Of a stretch of DNA of 43,932 nt, positions 12,049-24,644 are shown piece by piece. Source of the stretch: Conidiobolus incongruus B7586 (Eukaryota; Entomophthoromycota; Entomophthoromycetes; Entomophthorales; Conidiobolaceae). The stretch lies in contig JNEM01013818.1 of NCBI GenBank assembly GCA_000697335.1, positions 1 to 43,932 of the forward strand, read 5' to 3'. The stretch's first letter is position 1, and the number at the start of each line of letters is the position of its first letter. Position numbers and translations under genes: made by a program. The notes below the pieces were generated by a model. That model did no database searches and was not told the origin of the DNA. It saw only the letters and a program-made list of their open reading frames with translations.

Positions 12049-14001
12049 TTATAAAAATGGTTCTAAATTGAATTCTAATGCTGATGCAACGTAGGTGATT
12101 TCAAAATTCTTCAAAACTTGAGGATGAAGAATACCAAAGTGACCAATTTCAATAACTTCAGATGAACTAGTTCTCAAAAGAATCTTGGCAGATCGTCCAG
12201 GGAAGTAGGTTGGGTAATCGGAAGGCTCAATGAAATAACCGGGTCCTGAAGCAGGATTGGATGAAACAAGAGGAACACTAAGCATATCCATTAAACGGTT
12301 TAATTCACCATGGACCAATTCAAATCCACTGGACTTATTGCAGTATACTAAAGCAACATGGCGTTCATTTCTGCAGTTTCTTTCACGAGTGTAATCTTGG
12401 AATGCAACATCTGAAGCTTCGAAAACTTTGATGGGGAGAGCGCTCTTACGATTGGAGTGAATAGTTTTAAGAAGACCAGGAAGTAATGAAGTTCTAACAA
12501 CTTGATATTCAACAGTCTTAGGATTGGCTAATAAGATGGCCTCTTTCTTAGGATCTTCCTTGTTTAAGAAGGCGTAGTTTTCATCATGAGAGCATAAGAT
12601 CAAAGACAAAACTTCTGTCCATCCTCCGAAAGCTAATTCACGACGAACCAAGTCAGACAACTTGTTAATAGGCAATGGCCCGCCAACAGTGTTGGCACCA
12701 GGCATGGTTTTAGCAATTTTGTTGTAACCATAAGCGATAGCAACATCTTCCATAACGTCGCAGGCATGTAAAATGTCACTACGAGTGGGAGGAACTTGAA
12801 CTAAAATTTCTCCATTTTGATCGACTTCGGCTAATAAAGACATACGCTTCAAATAATCGACCATTTCTGAAGGGGTAATGTTAATACCAGCAGCAGCATT
12901 AATGTAATCAGGTTTGACAGTTAATGAGCGTAAAGAGACATCAGGATAGACATGAGTAGCACCATCAGGATAAACAACTTCAACAGGTTCGACAGTAAAA
13001 GGCTCATCACAGTATTTGGCAAACATGGCAACCATTGTATTCAAGACAACTTTAGCTTTGGTCAAATCGGTAGCGGTACATTCAATGAAAACGTTACGAG
13101 TGTTCAATGTAATTTTAGAGTGCTCGCCATTAATGATAGGGGGAAGAGAGCAAACTCTCTTTTGGTTGTCAAAGATGACAGGATAAACAGGGGAATCACG
13201 GATAATGTGCAAGAATTTACCCAAATGACGATCTTTTTCGTAAAATTCCATTAACTGATTTCCATCCATTTCTTGAGTTTGATTCAAAGGAATAAATTTG
13301 ATTTGTTCAGGAGAGAGAGCATTATATTCAAAAGGTCCTTCGATAGTATCCAAGTCATGTGTACCGATAGCGACAAGGGTACGTTTTCTACAGATGTTGT
13401 TATGGAGCTTGTCTTGAAGATCGATGAAGGATTCGTAGCGGCTTTGGGTGAAGGTAATGTTACGAAGGATGGCACCAACGACAAAAGATCTAATTTGGCT
13501 GGTAGAAGGTTGAACTTTAATTTGAGTCAAAGAGCCAGAAGCAGGCTTTACAACCTTCAAAAGAGGAAGAGAAGCGTTGTTTTGGAAAATATTCAAAGCT
13601 TGAGAAATACCCTCAATGCACAAAAGATCGTATCTAAAAATTTCAATTAAAAATAAACGAACTAAATAAATATATAAAAATTTACCTGTTGGCGGGGATA
13701 TCAATTTTTAAAACTGGGCGATCAGATAAACCTTGAGCTTTATCAGCACCAAACTCCTTGGCAGCCATTTCTTGAGGAGTAGTCTATATAAATTTAATTA
13801 AAAATATTGAAATTTGAGTATAAGCTGTAATAGTTACATCTTCTTCTAATTCAATACCGAACTCGAAGCATAATTCACGGAATTCATCAGTGGCTAAAAA
13901 TAATGTTAGTATTGATTAAAATGATGTATATTTACAAATTTACTATAATTCTTTCCAAGAATTTCATAGAGTTCTTGTTTATCAACGTTAACGGTAGGCA
14001 T
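12049..14001 (-). CDS. FRS1: Phenylalanyl-tRNA synthetase beta subunit, cytosolic
   Basis: This is the beta subunit of the cytosolic alpha2-beta2 enzyme that charges tRNA-Phe. Exons are 14001-13944, 13893-13838, 13783-13686 and 13633-12049. They sum to 1797 bases, or 598 residues; human FARSB has 589 and yeast Frs1 595. The start is MPTVNVDKQELYEILG. Family motifs include ELCFEFGIELEEDTTP, the B1-type LKIDIPANRYDLLCIEG spanning the third junction, VAIGTHDLDTIEGPF, a B5-like region with VPPTRSDILHACDVMEDVAI and AYGYNKI, then LANPKTVEYQVVRTSLLPGL and, near the end, IGHFGILHPQVLKNFEI. A reading frame that seems to start at 13704 begins inside the third intron and is not the true start. No damage is visible. 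Confidence 0.96.
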
Positions 14002-15420
14002 ATTAATTTAACAATAATATTTAAATAAAATAATTATATTATTGATATTTAATAATTGGCTAGTTATGATTGATTTATTGATCAATTATTGTTAATAGTC
14101 ATAGCCTAAAAAGGTATAAATATTTATTTTATTAGAGAATATTAATCGATTATGGGATAAAGCTCTATAATCAAATGTATGAGTCATTTTTAAAAAAAAC
14201 CTATTAAATGTATTTAATAATATTAAATATATTAATACTAATTGTGACATGATGATTTTATAGATAACTTGAACATTACTGATTCAATTAAACTGGTAGT
14301 CATCAATTTTTACCTAAAATTAAGGCAGATACAAATTATCAATTTTTCAAAAGATCATTATAAAATAATGTATTCATTTTACCATTGAATCAATCAGATC
14401 AACTAATGTTATTATGACTAAAAGATATAACTTGATCTATAATCACCAATAGACTTGAGTAATATTAATTCAAACATATGTTGAGCATTATTAAACTTTA
14501 TTACCACATTAACATAATAACTTTTAATTTTAATTTAAATAATTTATATTAATAGATCATTAATGTGTAATAAATATGAATATAAAATAAAGAATCATTA
14601 TAAAAGCTAGAGAGATTAATTAAGGTTTCTATTTATTAAATTAAAATAAATGTTTCATACAATAATTAGAGAAATTAGATTGATGTGATATACTCAAATA
14701 CCAATAAATATTGAGTTAAATAGCGCAGTGGTACTGTTAATTCAAAGTTGTGCTAATTGTATATCCAAAAGATATTAATATCAATATAATTGAAAGGATG
14801 ATCAAAATAAAATATTTGCCTAAATAAAAAAATTGAGAGGTGATTGTATAGTCTAATTTCACTAGTGTTAATGTGTGTGAAACTAACGATGGATAATGCA
14901 TATACATCCAAATTATTGCCTTGTTAGAGAATATATATGAGAGTTGTTTTTTTAACACATCAATATTTTTCAAATTTCTAATATGGATAAATCCAACCAT
15001 TTAAATCTAATAAAAAATAAATGGATAATTAAAGAACTAATGATTTTTCGGGCAATTACAAATATTACTAGCAGTAAAAAATTGGTTAATCATTTTATCT
15101 GTAATGTTAAGTATTGATAAACGCGCAAAAATTGGATATGTAGCTAAATGTTAAAGAATCTACTATCAGCAAATTTATCAATCAATGAGTTAATTAGTGT
15201 TATTTATATATTTTTGATAACGGCAGGTAATTGGTTCCAAAATAAGTGTAACAATGATCAAATGATTAATCTCAAACAAACTAATTCTCAGCATAAACCA
15301 GCGTTTTTTATGGAAAAGACAACCTAATTTTAATTGATATAGTAAACTATTAAAATAATATGAATCATTATATATGAGATACAGTAATATTTAAAAATAA
15401 TATTACCTTAATTCAAAAAC
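14002..15420. other. AT-rich intergenic stretch
   Basis: I see no supported gene. A minus-strand open frame at 14737-15000 is hydrophobic and AT-driven, without splice context. An A-box-like string (TAGCGCAGTGGTA) lies near 14721 but no B box or cloverleaf follows it. Confidence 0.5.
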
Positions 15421-15990
15421 AATCTTTGAGATTTGTTAAAGGAACGCGTCAAATCAGGAATCATATAAATATAAATATAATTAAATATAATATTAAGAAA
15501 GTGAAAATTAGCATCGAATACCTTGATATATTGTTCTAACCACTGAGTATTTTTGTAATCTTTCATTGTGAAAGGTTTTTCAAAGCATTTTATTAATTCT
15601 ACAAGAAGCTCTTTTGATGAAATTACTAAATATTAATTGGATATTAAGACATTCAACATAACAATCAGTTATTGAATAGTCATTACCTTCTGGAGGTTTT
15701 TGTTTTAAATTGATAAGATAAAAATTAATATTATTTAAATCACCTTCTTGAAGATGTAAAATTATAACCTTGTAGTTAGTACCTTGTAAATTCTCTAGAT
15801 TATTTAGCCAATGATTAAGCAATATTACACCAAGTAAAGGAACGAATAATGGACTGTCGCGCCAACTTTAGTATGAATATAATTAATCGATCCCAATTAA
15901 ATAAAAATATCAGTAATTATATAGTATATAATATTTACTCTTGGATTAATTCGACCGCTTCTTTATTAATGCGAGTTTAACAAAAAATTA
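15420..15990 (-). pseudogene. Orphan exons of an unrecognised gene
   Basis: Three or four short exons can be joined in phase on the minus strand. They begin near 15966 (residues AVELIQ), run from about 15868 (WRDSPLFVPLLGVILLNHWL) to 15688, then from about 15622 (VISSKELLVELIKCFEKPF) to 15524, with a last piece near 15426-15410. The intron after residues LKQKPPE has GTAATG and TTTAG ends and keeps frame, so this was coding sequence. No start codon or upstream exons are found in the kilobase beyond, so it is a fragment or a gene whose other exons I cannot see. A faint resemblance to the C-terminal helices of Integrator subunit 3 is noted as a finding but is not a call. Confidence 0.4.
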
Positions 15991-17219
15991 TTTCTATCAT
16001 AATTTCAGTTTTTCTAGGCTAAATGAATAATTAATATTAACATTGTACTAAGTTTAATTATAGAAATAATTGCAATTTTTAAAGCGATGATAATAAACTT
16101 TTACAAAAATAATTCAAACGAATCATTATACACATTTTCATTATTTTTATTATTTCGAATACATACAATACACAGCTATATTCAAGTAAAAATTTATTAA
16201 AAACATTTAAAAATTGATAATTATAAATTTTGTTGATTTAATACCATTGAAATTATATAATATCTCTTTAATATTAGAATAAATTCTAAAGAGTACTTGA
16301 AATTTCAATTTAATATTCCCTTCAACAATTATATAGCAGGTTCAATTTTTAATAATTGTCCATATTCTTGTGAGTTATTACAAATTACTAATATAAATCG
16401 AGTTCATGTCTTAGCGACTATGTGTTAAATATATCATCATTTATATTACTAAATAATACACGGATTAAATAAAATATTCCCCAAAATTTTTCTTATGGGA
16501 TTATCATTGAAAACAAATATAATTTCTATTCAATTGAAAAATTTAAATTAATAATCTCTAATATAATCCATTAAATCTGATATCTTTAATACATTAAACA
16601 ATATTGTATTTTGGTTGTATTTTTGCTTGTAATAAGCTTACTGAGTTATTGTTGTATCTATTAATTTACAACTTAGAATACTGTATTAATTAAGCATTGT
16701 TATTTTAATTGATCACCTTATGAAATTGATATTATTTTTAATAATATTACAATTAATGAAATATAATCTAAATATAAATTTACGATTATTTTACATTTTT
16801 TTAAATATTCCTATAAAATTTATATCCTAATTAATCTTTTATACTCTCGAGAAATAGTAATTATACTCTTTTTAATAGGTTTAACCTTTTAATATATTTA
16901 TATTGGAAATGAAAAATCGGAGAGTAATTTTGAAATTATTATTAAATCAAAGTCATTTTTAATTGAAATAGTAATAATCTGAATGATAATGATTCATAAG
17001 GTTTGCCATTTAATAAATTTCAATAAATATCACAAATATTATGGATATCAATATAAATATTCACAAAAATTCACTAGAAGAATGGAAATTTATATTTATT
17101 TATTCTTTTAATAAATGATTATTTGCGATATTTTTATGAAACACAAATGGATGAATTGTATACATTCATAATTGAATAATGATTTTTAAACATGAAATGA
17201 ATACGCCAATGAATTGAAT
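15990..17219. other. AT-rich intergenic stretch
   Basis: No exon, RNA or repeat that I can support is visible in these 1.2 kb. Confidence 0.5.
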
Positions 17220-18365
17220 TTACAGATTTTTTGTAACATCCAATAGTTTTGATTCTTCCTCTTGGCTAAGCTCAGATTGAGCTTTGGATTTTTTAGTTTT
17301 GATAGTTTCATCTGAGAGGGAAGGCAAATTTTGGTTTGCAATCATATCGAGAATAGGTGTTGAGATCATGGGGAACAAGTGAAATTTATCTGGATCATCC
17401 ATACTTGCTACTTGTGCATTAAATTGGTCTAAACACTATGGTATTAGTCAACATTGGAAGAAGAATATTAATCCCTTACCATTTACTTGGACTATTTTGG
17501 TATAAATAATTCCACATGCTTTTTGAAAAGTAGGATCTAGACATAACGAGATCAGAGTGACGAGACCAGAAATAGCAATGGATAGACCTTTCCAAAGAGA
17601 GAGTCGATTATCTAACCAACCTGCATGTTTAGCTATGAAATAAATCAAAGGTCCTAGCTGTGTTAATAATGGAGCAATTGGATATAATAAACTTCTTTTA
17701 ATCAACTTTCTGATTCGATTCTTAGCTTCAACAGTCATTTTAGAAATTTCATCGTTGATTTTGTCCAATTGATCTGGATACCTATCGACCTTTTGCCAAA
17801 TTACAATGCAAATAATGGGGCAGTAGACTAGAGAAAGCACTTTTAAACTTCCTATTAAACACCACACTAAAGCTACCGAATAAGGTGAGTCTGAGTCTTT
17901 TATTAAGCATGACTCAGTTTGTGGATCATAGCCAACACTCTGCGTAGCAATGAAAGGTGCAGTTGAAAAAGCCGATATACCAATCAAAGCTATCCAGTAA
18001 TATATTTCTACCCATTTATTAGGCTCAATGTGATGCAATACGATTAATTGTAAATTAAAAGCAATGCCAATGCTAGCTAAACAATAAAGATTATCAAAGA
18101 AGATGATGAGAGAGCTTAACGCTTTGCACCAATTGTTATCCTCCTGTGCTTGTGGTAACAAAAAATTTAGTAAATGAATCACTACATCTGCAATACCTAT
18201 TGCTATGAGAAGTCTTAGAGAGACTCGATCAGTTAATTTTGGGAAATAGATCCTTAGGCCGAATAAACTGATTAATACGGTCACAGCAGACACCATTCCC
18301 AATAAATTAATTAGATTAATTACATTATTATCATCTTTTTGATATCTTCCCTGTTCAACTTCCAT
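17220..18365 (-). CDS. Seven-transmembrane G protein-coupled receptor, cAMP-receptor/Git3-like
   Basis: Two exons (18365-17480 and 17428-17220) give 364 residues, joined through a 51-base intron in phase 1. The first 280 residues hold seven hydrophobic segments at about 17-40, 50-70, 81-110, 118-140, 162-190, 222-246 and 256-276. Cys80, at the start of segment 3, and Cys153, in the second outer loop, could form the usual receptor disulphide. After segment 2 start SLRLLIAIGIADVV, segment 3 carries NLYCLASIGIAFNLQLIVL, and the third inner loop is basic and charged, as in receptors that couple to heterotrimeric G proteins. The layout resembles fungal Git3/Gpr and Dictyostelium cAR receptors (known families); the subclass is inference. 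The second exon encodes a soluble, charged Ser/Lys/Glu-rich cytosolic tail. The ligand is unknown. Confidence 0.75.
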
Positions 18366-19510
18366 CCCTTTTAATTAAAATACTATTGATATAAACGATA
18401 TGAAATATTACTTAAAATGATTATGCTTTTATATACGATCAATGATGTTAGTAAAAACTACTGATCAAAGAGAAAGAATTAAATCAGCATAAAAATCTCT
18501 AATCATAATACATTAGATCATTTTATAAAATATTCTAAATAAATTTAGAAAAAATTTCAAACTTCGGAATTATGAAACATCATAACTATCATAATGAATA
18601 GTATTACTGATAAATGATGGTCATATTAAAATCTTATAATCTTCACTTCAATTATATCATTCATGTAACGAAATCATAATTTGAAACAATTATATACCGC
18701 ATTCGTGTTTCGATTTGAGTTTTGAATTCAGTAAAATTAATAATTTATATTGTTTAATTCTATCTCAATTACCACCTTGAATCAACCAATCAAACTAGAG
18801 TATTCAAATTTAACGAATTTCAAATAGCAAAATTGGGTTAAAACTATAATTATTTTGCTATTTGTTTGGTCAAGCAATATGATATATTTGGAAGATTTGT
18901 CATTCTGAAAATTTGGATTACTATTGTATGTAACTTGAATAAAGGTATACTGCAATGATATACTTCATTATTCTTAATCATAATAAAAATTGATACAAAT
19001 GAACAAATTTAGTTATTTTTTAAAATATTCATGATACTACTGAGTTACATAAAATTATTATAGATACTCAAAAAAATAAATATCAAAATTGAAATATATT
19101 AATTTCATTTATATATATATATATATGACAATTGATTAGAAATATATAAAAATATCAAGAATAGTAAAATTTATATGAATCGATTAATAATAAATTTTAT
19201 TAATGAATATTGGAAAGTATTTATTATTTAGAAATTAAATAAGGTTAGTAGCAGAAAAGTGTAAGCAAATTTAGAAGGATAAAAAAGTATATGGATAGGT
19301 CACATGTTAACTATATACACAAAAGTACAAATAATAGAATGATCACTGCGGGTAGCGATATAAAGCTATTCATAGAAAGTGTTTGATTAAAAAAAAATAA
19401 TATATGTATGGCTTTGGTTTATCCATAGTCCCTCAGCTGTTATATACAGTAAATGTCATTTAGAAATCATTAAAAATACAGCCACAATACGTGATGTATA
19501 AAACAACCGG
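18366..19510. other. AT-rich intergenic stretch
   Basis: Spacer holding the receptor promoter and the 3-prime side of DCP1. It includes an (AT)8 run at 19111-19126. I see no gene. Confidence 0.55.
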
Positions 19511-20781
19511 CTATTGAAACATTTCCTTATACATCGCATGTAATTTAGTTGCTGCAACGTCGTTAGATGCTAGGAATACGCCAAAAGCTCTAGCAAATTG
19601 ATTACGATTGTTGATAGCCTGATCGTTAGAAAAGTGAGGATGGTTTCGGGTAAAGTTGTGAAATTCATTCAAAATCCAATTGATATCTGTAGGGCTAGGG
19701 TCATCATACTGAGGTTCTTTAGAATCCATAAAAGGCTGAAAATTGTTATCTATAAGGAATTGATTAGGTGACTGTGTAAACTGTTTTGGTGACTCGGGAG
19801 AAGCAGATCCCTGGAGAAGTGAGAGAAGATCTCTAGATTTTTTAGCCAAATCCTCCTGAGAATGGGGAGGTGATTGAGGGTAGGTGGGTAGTGACTGGTA
19901 TCGAAGTTTTGAAATGGAAGGTTTTTGAAATTCACCATATTGTTGAAGGGAAATTGACGGATCGTAGCTATATTCTCTATTTATATTATTATCTTGATAA
20001 CCTCGACCCACACTTCTAGAAGCTTCCATTTGATGGTCAGAAGCCTCCTCGGCAGTATCAGAATCATGGTAGAGTTTTTTGTTTCTAATACCACTCATAG
20101 TTTTTTTATTTTTGAAATGATTGGCATTTTGCAGTCTTGAAGTGCGGTTGGAAGATGTTCTTTGTGGGTTTCTAGACGGGCTGTACTGCTGAGCTATTGG
20201 TTGTTCAGGAGGTGGCTGGACAATACTCTTACAATGTCTTGAAAACACTGCGGATAGAGCTTGAATATCTGCTTCGTTATAAGTCCATAAGCAGCATACT
20301 TCCACTAAATAGATGATGAGTTAGTATAAAACGTTATTGGCTGAATAATGAATATTATTACTATCTTGATTTCGATACATAACAAACCTATCAGTGATTT
20401 CATATTGCAAGTCACGAGTAAAATATAAACTCAAATTAACAGTATTAAGACGATTTAAAACAAATAAACCAAAGCGGGGTTCAACAGATCTATAGGAATA
20501 AAACATTTAATATAATAAACAATATAGAGTCTCAATAAAACAGTACCTTTCAAAAACAATCAAAGGACCTTCAATTCCTTTACGAACCTAAATAGTAAAT
20601 AAAAATTAACAAATTACAAAATAAGGATGAAAATTGAAAATACCCAATCGCGAGTACCCTCCTTGATACGATATAAAGCGGCATGACTACAAACATAAAG
20701 GATGGAAACAATAGTGGAGTCATATCTCTTTAAAACTTTAAAGTTCAATTGGTTTCTGTATTGATCATCCAAATGTAACAT
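19511..20781 (-). CDS. DCP1: mRNA-decapping factor DCP1
   Basis: DCP1 activates the decapping enzyme DCP2 in cytoplasmic P-bodies. Exons are 20781-20644, 20587-20547, 20489-20362 and 20304-19511, summing to 1101 bases or 366 residues. The EVH1 domain fills the first 130 or so residues: LNFKVLKRYDSTIVSILYVC, HAALYRIKEGTRDWVRKGIEG, PLIVFERSVEPRFGLFVLNR, LNTVNLSLYFTRDLQYEIT and DRFVMYRNQDS, then WTYNEADIQALSAVF. The middle is Ser/Gln/Pro-rich and disordered. It holds KKSRDLLSLLQGSAS, a leucine-rich helix of the kind that binds Edc3 or related LSm domains. The end, NRNQFARAFGVFLASNDVAA followed by TKLHAMYKEMF, resembles the C-terminal trimerisation helix of animal DCP1 (inference). An upstream ATG near 20891 is followed by a GTGAGT donor but no matching acceptor, so I chose 20781. 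Confidence 0.92.
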
Positions 20782-21807
20782 TTTCAATTGATTGAAGAAA
20801 AGTTTAATTGTATTTACAAATTCGCGATTTGATCAAATTAATTGATTTTCAATTTGACTTTACTCACCTCAACTATTACCATTTTATTTATTATTCAATC
20901 AATTTCTCAATTTCATTTTATGGGATTGATATTTCATATTTCTATGTTAATATTAAGGTTCAATTTTATAATTGAAATATTATAATCAAAATATCATATT
21001 TATATTAGTAAAACTATGTTTATATTTAAATTGTAATATTTAGATTTTCCTATATAATCATCGTTTCAATTTTATATTTTAAAGTGGTATTTTCACATAT
21101 AATCAATTTAAATTAATATGATTATCAACTCAATTTTTCAATCTGATTAATATAATCATCATTTATTTCAATGATGTATTATCTTATTCAATATCATATT
21201 ACACATCATCAATAAACCTCTTCAATAATCAAGATAAACCATTTATTTATTTTGAATTCTTAATAAAATAATATGGCTATTACGTATGAAATATAAGTTA
21301 AATTACCATATGTTTTACTAATATTATTCATTAAAATATTTTAAAATGTTGATTACATATATCAAGTTTCCAAAAATTAAAAAACTCTTAATAATATATA
21401 TATATAATTCAAATAGTTTGATTAAACTAAAATAAATTAAATATAATTAGATTTAAATGAATAACTGATTGAATAAAAAAGAGTTAAATCAAAATACTAT
21501 ATCTCCCACTTTACTCTGTAAGGTTATCAAGTGAATAGTATTATGAATCGATAAAGATATAGTTAATTGATTTTTATTTTAAAACCACAATATATTTTAT
21601 TTTGTTATTTTGATTAATATCAAATTTCTAAGATATTTTTTTGATTTGATTAAAGTGAGTATAGTTAAAGAGAAGGACTATTTTAGTAATTATAGAATCA
21701 GTCAACACTAATTTAGTTGAAATTCACAAATAATAAAACCCTATTATCCGTCATGATAGTACAAAAATAAACTAGGGAATTCGGGTGGATTAGAGAAGCT
21801 AAAGATA
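20782..21807. other. AT-rich intergenic stretch
   Basis: No gene seen. It contains the DCP1 upstream region on its left and the aspartokinase 3-prime side on its right. Confidence 0.55.
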
Positions 21808-23307
21808 CTAATCGGTCCACTCTAGCAACGCTTCATGTATGGAATTTAGGGCTAGAATTCCCATATCAGATTGTATCACACATGAAATATTGATTTCTGA
21901 CGAACCCTGTGAAATCATTTCAATATTGATATTAGCTTTAGCTAAAGTGGCAAACATTTGTGAAGCAATGCCAACCATGTTCTTCATCTGCTGTCCTACC
22001 AAGCTCAAAATGCTGAGATTGGGAATGACGTTGATAGTTCCATATTGTTTTAAAGCTTCAACTGCGTCCAATAGTTCAGGATCATCAGGAGGGAGTGCAA
22101 CGGCCATGGACACGTGAACTTCGCTGGTAGAGATTAAATCGATAACAATGTTGTGTTGATCCAGAATGCTAAAGATATTGGCAAAGAAGTCATGTGACAC
22201 TGATTTCCTATTTGAATGGACATTTAACACTGTAACCTTGTCTTTGAGGGTGACAGCTGTGGGGTGTCTGCGACTGAGATCTGAGCTGTAGCCATTTTGA
22301 AGGAAGAGGGCTTTTGAGGTAGGTGATATGTGCTCATCGAGTGGGTTGGGAATGATGATAGATCCCTGACCAGAGGGGTTTTGTACATTTTTGATTCTAA
22401 TGGGAATGCGGGATCTGATGACTTGATCCATGGTGAATGGATGAATTACTTCAGATCCATAATATGTTAATTCAGCCGCTTCTTCGGGTGTGATGACAGG
22501 CAATAGACGAGCTTTTTTGACTTTGCGGGGGTCAGCAGTGAAGATACCATCAACTTCCTTCCAGATTTGGAGTTCCTTTGCCTTAAGTCCAACTGCAACA
22601 AGAGCTGAAGTCAAATCCGTATAGCCACGTCCAATACTTTTGAGTAAACTTCCAGGGACAGGGCCAAAAAAACCAGTAATCACTGGTATTTTTTCCTCGC
22701 ACTTCAATACTTCTTCAGCAAATTCTTTAGCTAGATAGTCGTAGAAGGGTTGTGTCAAGTTGGAAGGAGTGAATCGATCATTCTTAATCACAGAGTCTAA
22801 GTTGACTACCTTTGCAGGGATTCCAGAGTCTTCTAAAACAGCAGCAATGATTCTACATGATAACAATTCTCCAGATCCAATAATCACATCTTGCGACCTC
22901 GGTGATACTTCCTTGATAGTAGCAAGTGCTGTCATGAATTGGATCAATTGATCGCAATCGCTTTTGAGTTCAGATTCCAATTTTGAAAGAATGGAAGTAT
23001 TTTTGATATATACTTTAGCTGCTGAGATATGATCGGATAAAATATCCTGTATGGTCTGTTTAAAGTGATGGTCAGGTTGTAGAACTTGTTGTGAAGCTAA
23101 AATTAATCGACTCGTAGTTCCTTTAGCTTTGACATCAGTGCTTCTAGCAGAACATACAACGGCAACACGATTATTGATAAGGGCTTCCCTGACAATAGTA
23201 TAACATATAGAGGGTAAAAATTTACCAATACTAGTACCTCCAAATTTCTGAATAACCCAAGGTAAGTGAGGCTGGTTTGTCAATGCCTGAGAACAAGGAG
23301 ACACCAT
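21808..23307 (-). CDS. HOM3: Aspartate kinase
   Basis: An intronless 499-residue frame encodes aspartokinase, the first enzyme of the aspartate pathway to threonine, methionine and isoleucine; it phosphorylates aspartate with ATP. The N-terminal kinase signature IQKFGGTSIGK sits at about 19-29, followed by VAVVCSARS. Further on are DVIIGSGELLSCRIIAAVL, RGYTDLTSALVAVGLKAKEL, then WKEVDGIFTADPRKVKKARL and AAELTYYGSEVIHPFTMDQ. Two ACT domains occupy about residue 345 to the end, including VTVLNVHSNRKSVSHDFFA, then LVGQQMKNMVGIASQMFATL and ANINIEMISQGSSEINIS; in the family these bind threonine for feedback inhibition. Length is close to yeast Hom3 (527). The start is the first ATG before the kinase motif. 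A Gcn4-like TGACTCA lies about 310 bases upstream. Confidence 0.95.
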   Translation of the reverse strand: MVSPCSQALTNQPHLPWVIQKFGGTSIGKFLPSICYTIVREALINNRVAVVCSARSTDVKAKGTTSRLILASQQVLQPDHHFKQTIQDILSDHISAAKVYIKNTSILSKLESELKSDCDQLIQFMTALATIKEVSPRSQDVIIGSGELLSCRIIAAVLEDSGIPAKVVNLDSVIKNDRFTPSNLTQPFYDYLAKEFAEEVLKCEEKIPVITGFFGPVPGSLLKSIGRGYTDLTSALVAVGLKAKELQIWKEVDGIFTADPRKVKKARLLPVITPEEAAELTYYGSEVIHPFTMDQVIRSRIPIRIKNVQNPSGQGSIIIPNPLDEHISPTSKALFLQNGYSSDLSRRHPTAVTLKDKVTVLNVHSNRKSVSHDFFANIFSILDQHNIVIDLISTSEVHVSMAVALPPDDPELLDAVEALKQYGTINVIPNLSILSLVGQQMKNMVGIASQMFATLAKANINIEMISQGSSEINISCVIQSDMGILALNSIHEALLEWTD

Positions 23308-23619
23308 AGTTAGTATTAATTAATTAAACTATATAATAAACATTCAGGTGAAAAAACAATGAAAATAACGTGAGGAAAACACCTGTATTTATGCTCCATT
23401 TGACTGGATTCTACCCACCCCAATGGCAGTGCACTTGCCATTTTCAACAGTTGAATAAGTTAAACTAGATTATTGGATAAAAACAAATTGCGTATTGAAT
23501 AAATATTGGGAATTTGGGCAAGTGATTGGCTATTTATTATCCTAACAAATTTTATCAATTGAAATTTTTATCGATTTTGGAAATCTTCAGCTAATGCATC
23601 ATCCCAATCTCATCCAACT

Positions 23620-23626
23620 TGACTCA
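23620..23626. promoter_or_regulatory. Gcn4/AP-1-like TGACTCA upstream of aspartokinase
   Basis: TGACTCA lies 313 bases upstream of the HOM3 start codon. In yeasts HOM3 and other amino-acid genes respond to Gcn4 through this palindromic 7-mer. A single 7-mer can arise by chance, so this is only suggestive. Confidence 0.25.
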
Positions 23627-24439
23627 TTCAAATGCTATAAGCAAACTGAGTGGTCGTTTGAAACCAAGACGCAATCATTTCTCAATATCAAATGTGAAAT
23701 TAGCTCTATTTTAATAGCAATTTCTCTATCAAGTGATAGTTCACTTCATTATACTATATTTATTGGCATACAAATTAGCAATACATATTAATCAAAATAA
23801 AGAATATTGAAGATCTGATAAAATCAAAATATTCAATTTGATTATATGGGGCAAGTGTTAATCAACAGATAAGAAATGAGAATAGCAATTTGATACGGAT
23901 CAATTTAGTTATCTCCTTATAATGTTTGTCATTTCTAAAATATCTAATACAATCTGATTGTTGATCTTAATACTATTATTGATATACTAACACACTGTTT
24001 ACTTTCACTTAGGACCATTTTGAGTATTTTTTGCGATTGATAAAATTTGAAGATGGTTATCATCTCAAAATTCTAATTAGAATACTATATTTAGAAATAT
24101 CGAACAGTTAATCTTTTCCATTATTTAGTATATCAGATGAATTTAAAAATCTATCACCTAGATTATCTAAAAACAATACTTTTATGATTATTTTGAACAA
24201 ATTTTCTTATGAATTAAACTCCATTCAATTTAAATTGGGTTTTGGGTTTAAACTTGGTATTGATATCAAATTCTTGAAACTAATAATATTAAATTCATTA
24301 GAATTGACTCTCGAGAGTTTTACTAAATGTAGTATGAAGCATTAATTCATTCAATAAATTTCAATTTAATCACGTAATCTATCCTTGGTATGACGCGATC
24401 ACTTTTTAAGTATCAAAAATATTCAAACTGATTTAATTG

Positions 24440-24472
24440 TATATAATGTATATAAAATATATACATTATATA
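24440..24472. repeat. Perfect inverted repeat, 15-bp arms
   Basis: Arms 24440-24454 and 24458-24472 are exact reverse complements separated by AAA. The arm includes an AATGTATA core, so it is not simple (TA)n. It could extrude as a hairpin. Confidence 0.7.
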
Positions 24473-24644
24473 TATCAAAAGAATAATATCTGTTTATTAG
24501 TTCATTATAATTTTTTATCTATATTGGATTTTTTAGATAATTCAATGATAACCCAATTTTTTTAAAAGTTTAAATGATAAAAATCTAAGTGTCAATTTTA
24601 GGATACCCCATAAGGGAATATAAGTATATAGGTGTAGATCATTT

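Noticed and set aside
12952-13650. Plus-strand open frames of 100 and 125 codons
   Set aside because: They are antisense shadows of the Phe-tRNA synthetase beta exon.
13634-13704. Apparent ATG start of the Phe-tRNA synthetase frame at 13704
   Set aside because: This part is exon-end and intron sequence; the splice at 13686|13633 restores the conserved PANRYDLL motif and the true start is at 14001.
14715-14750. tRNA A-box-like string TAGCGCAGTGGTA
   Set aside because: No B box at the right distance and no cloverleaf pairing.
14737-15000. Minus-strand hydrophobic open frame of 87 codons
   Set aside because: It is AT-composition driven, has no family motif and no splice partner, and lies in an AT desert.
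23594-23791. Plus-strand 65-codon open frame upstream of aspartokinase
   Set aside because: No recognisable motif, and it lies divergently in the presumed promoter; chance is likely.
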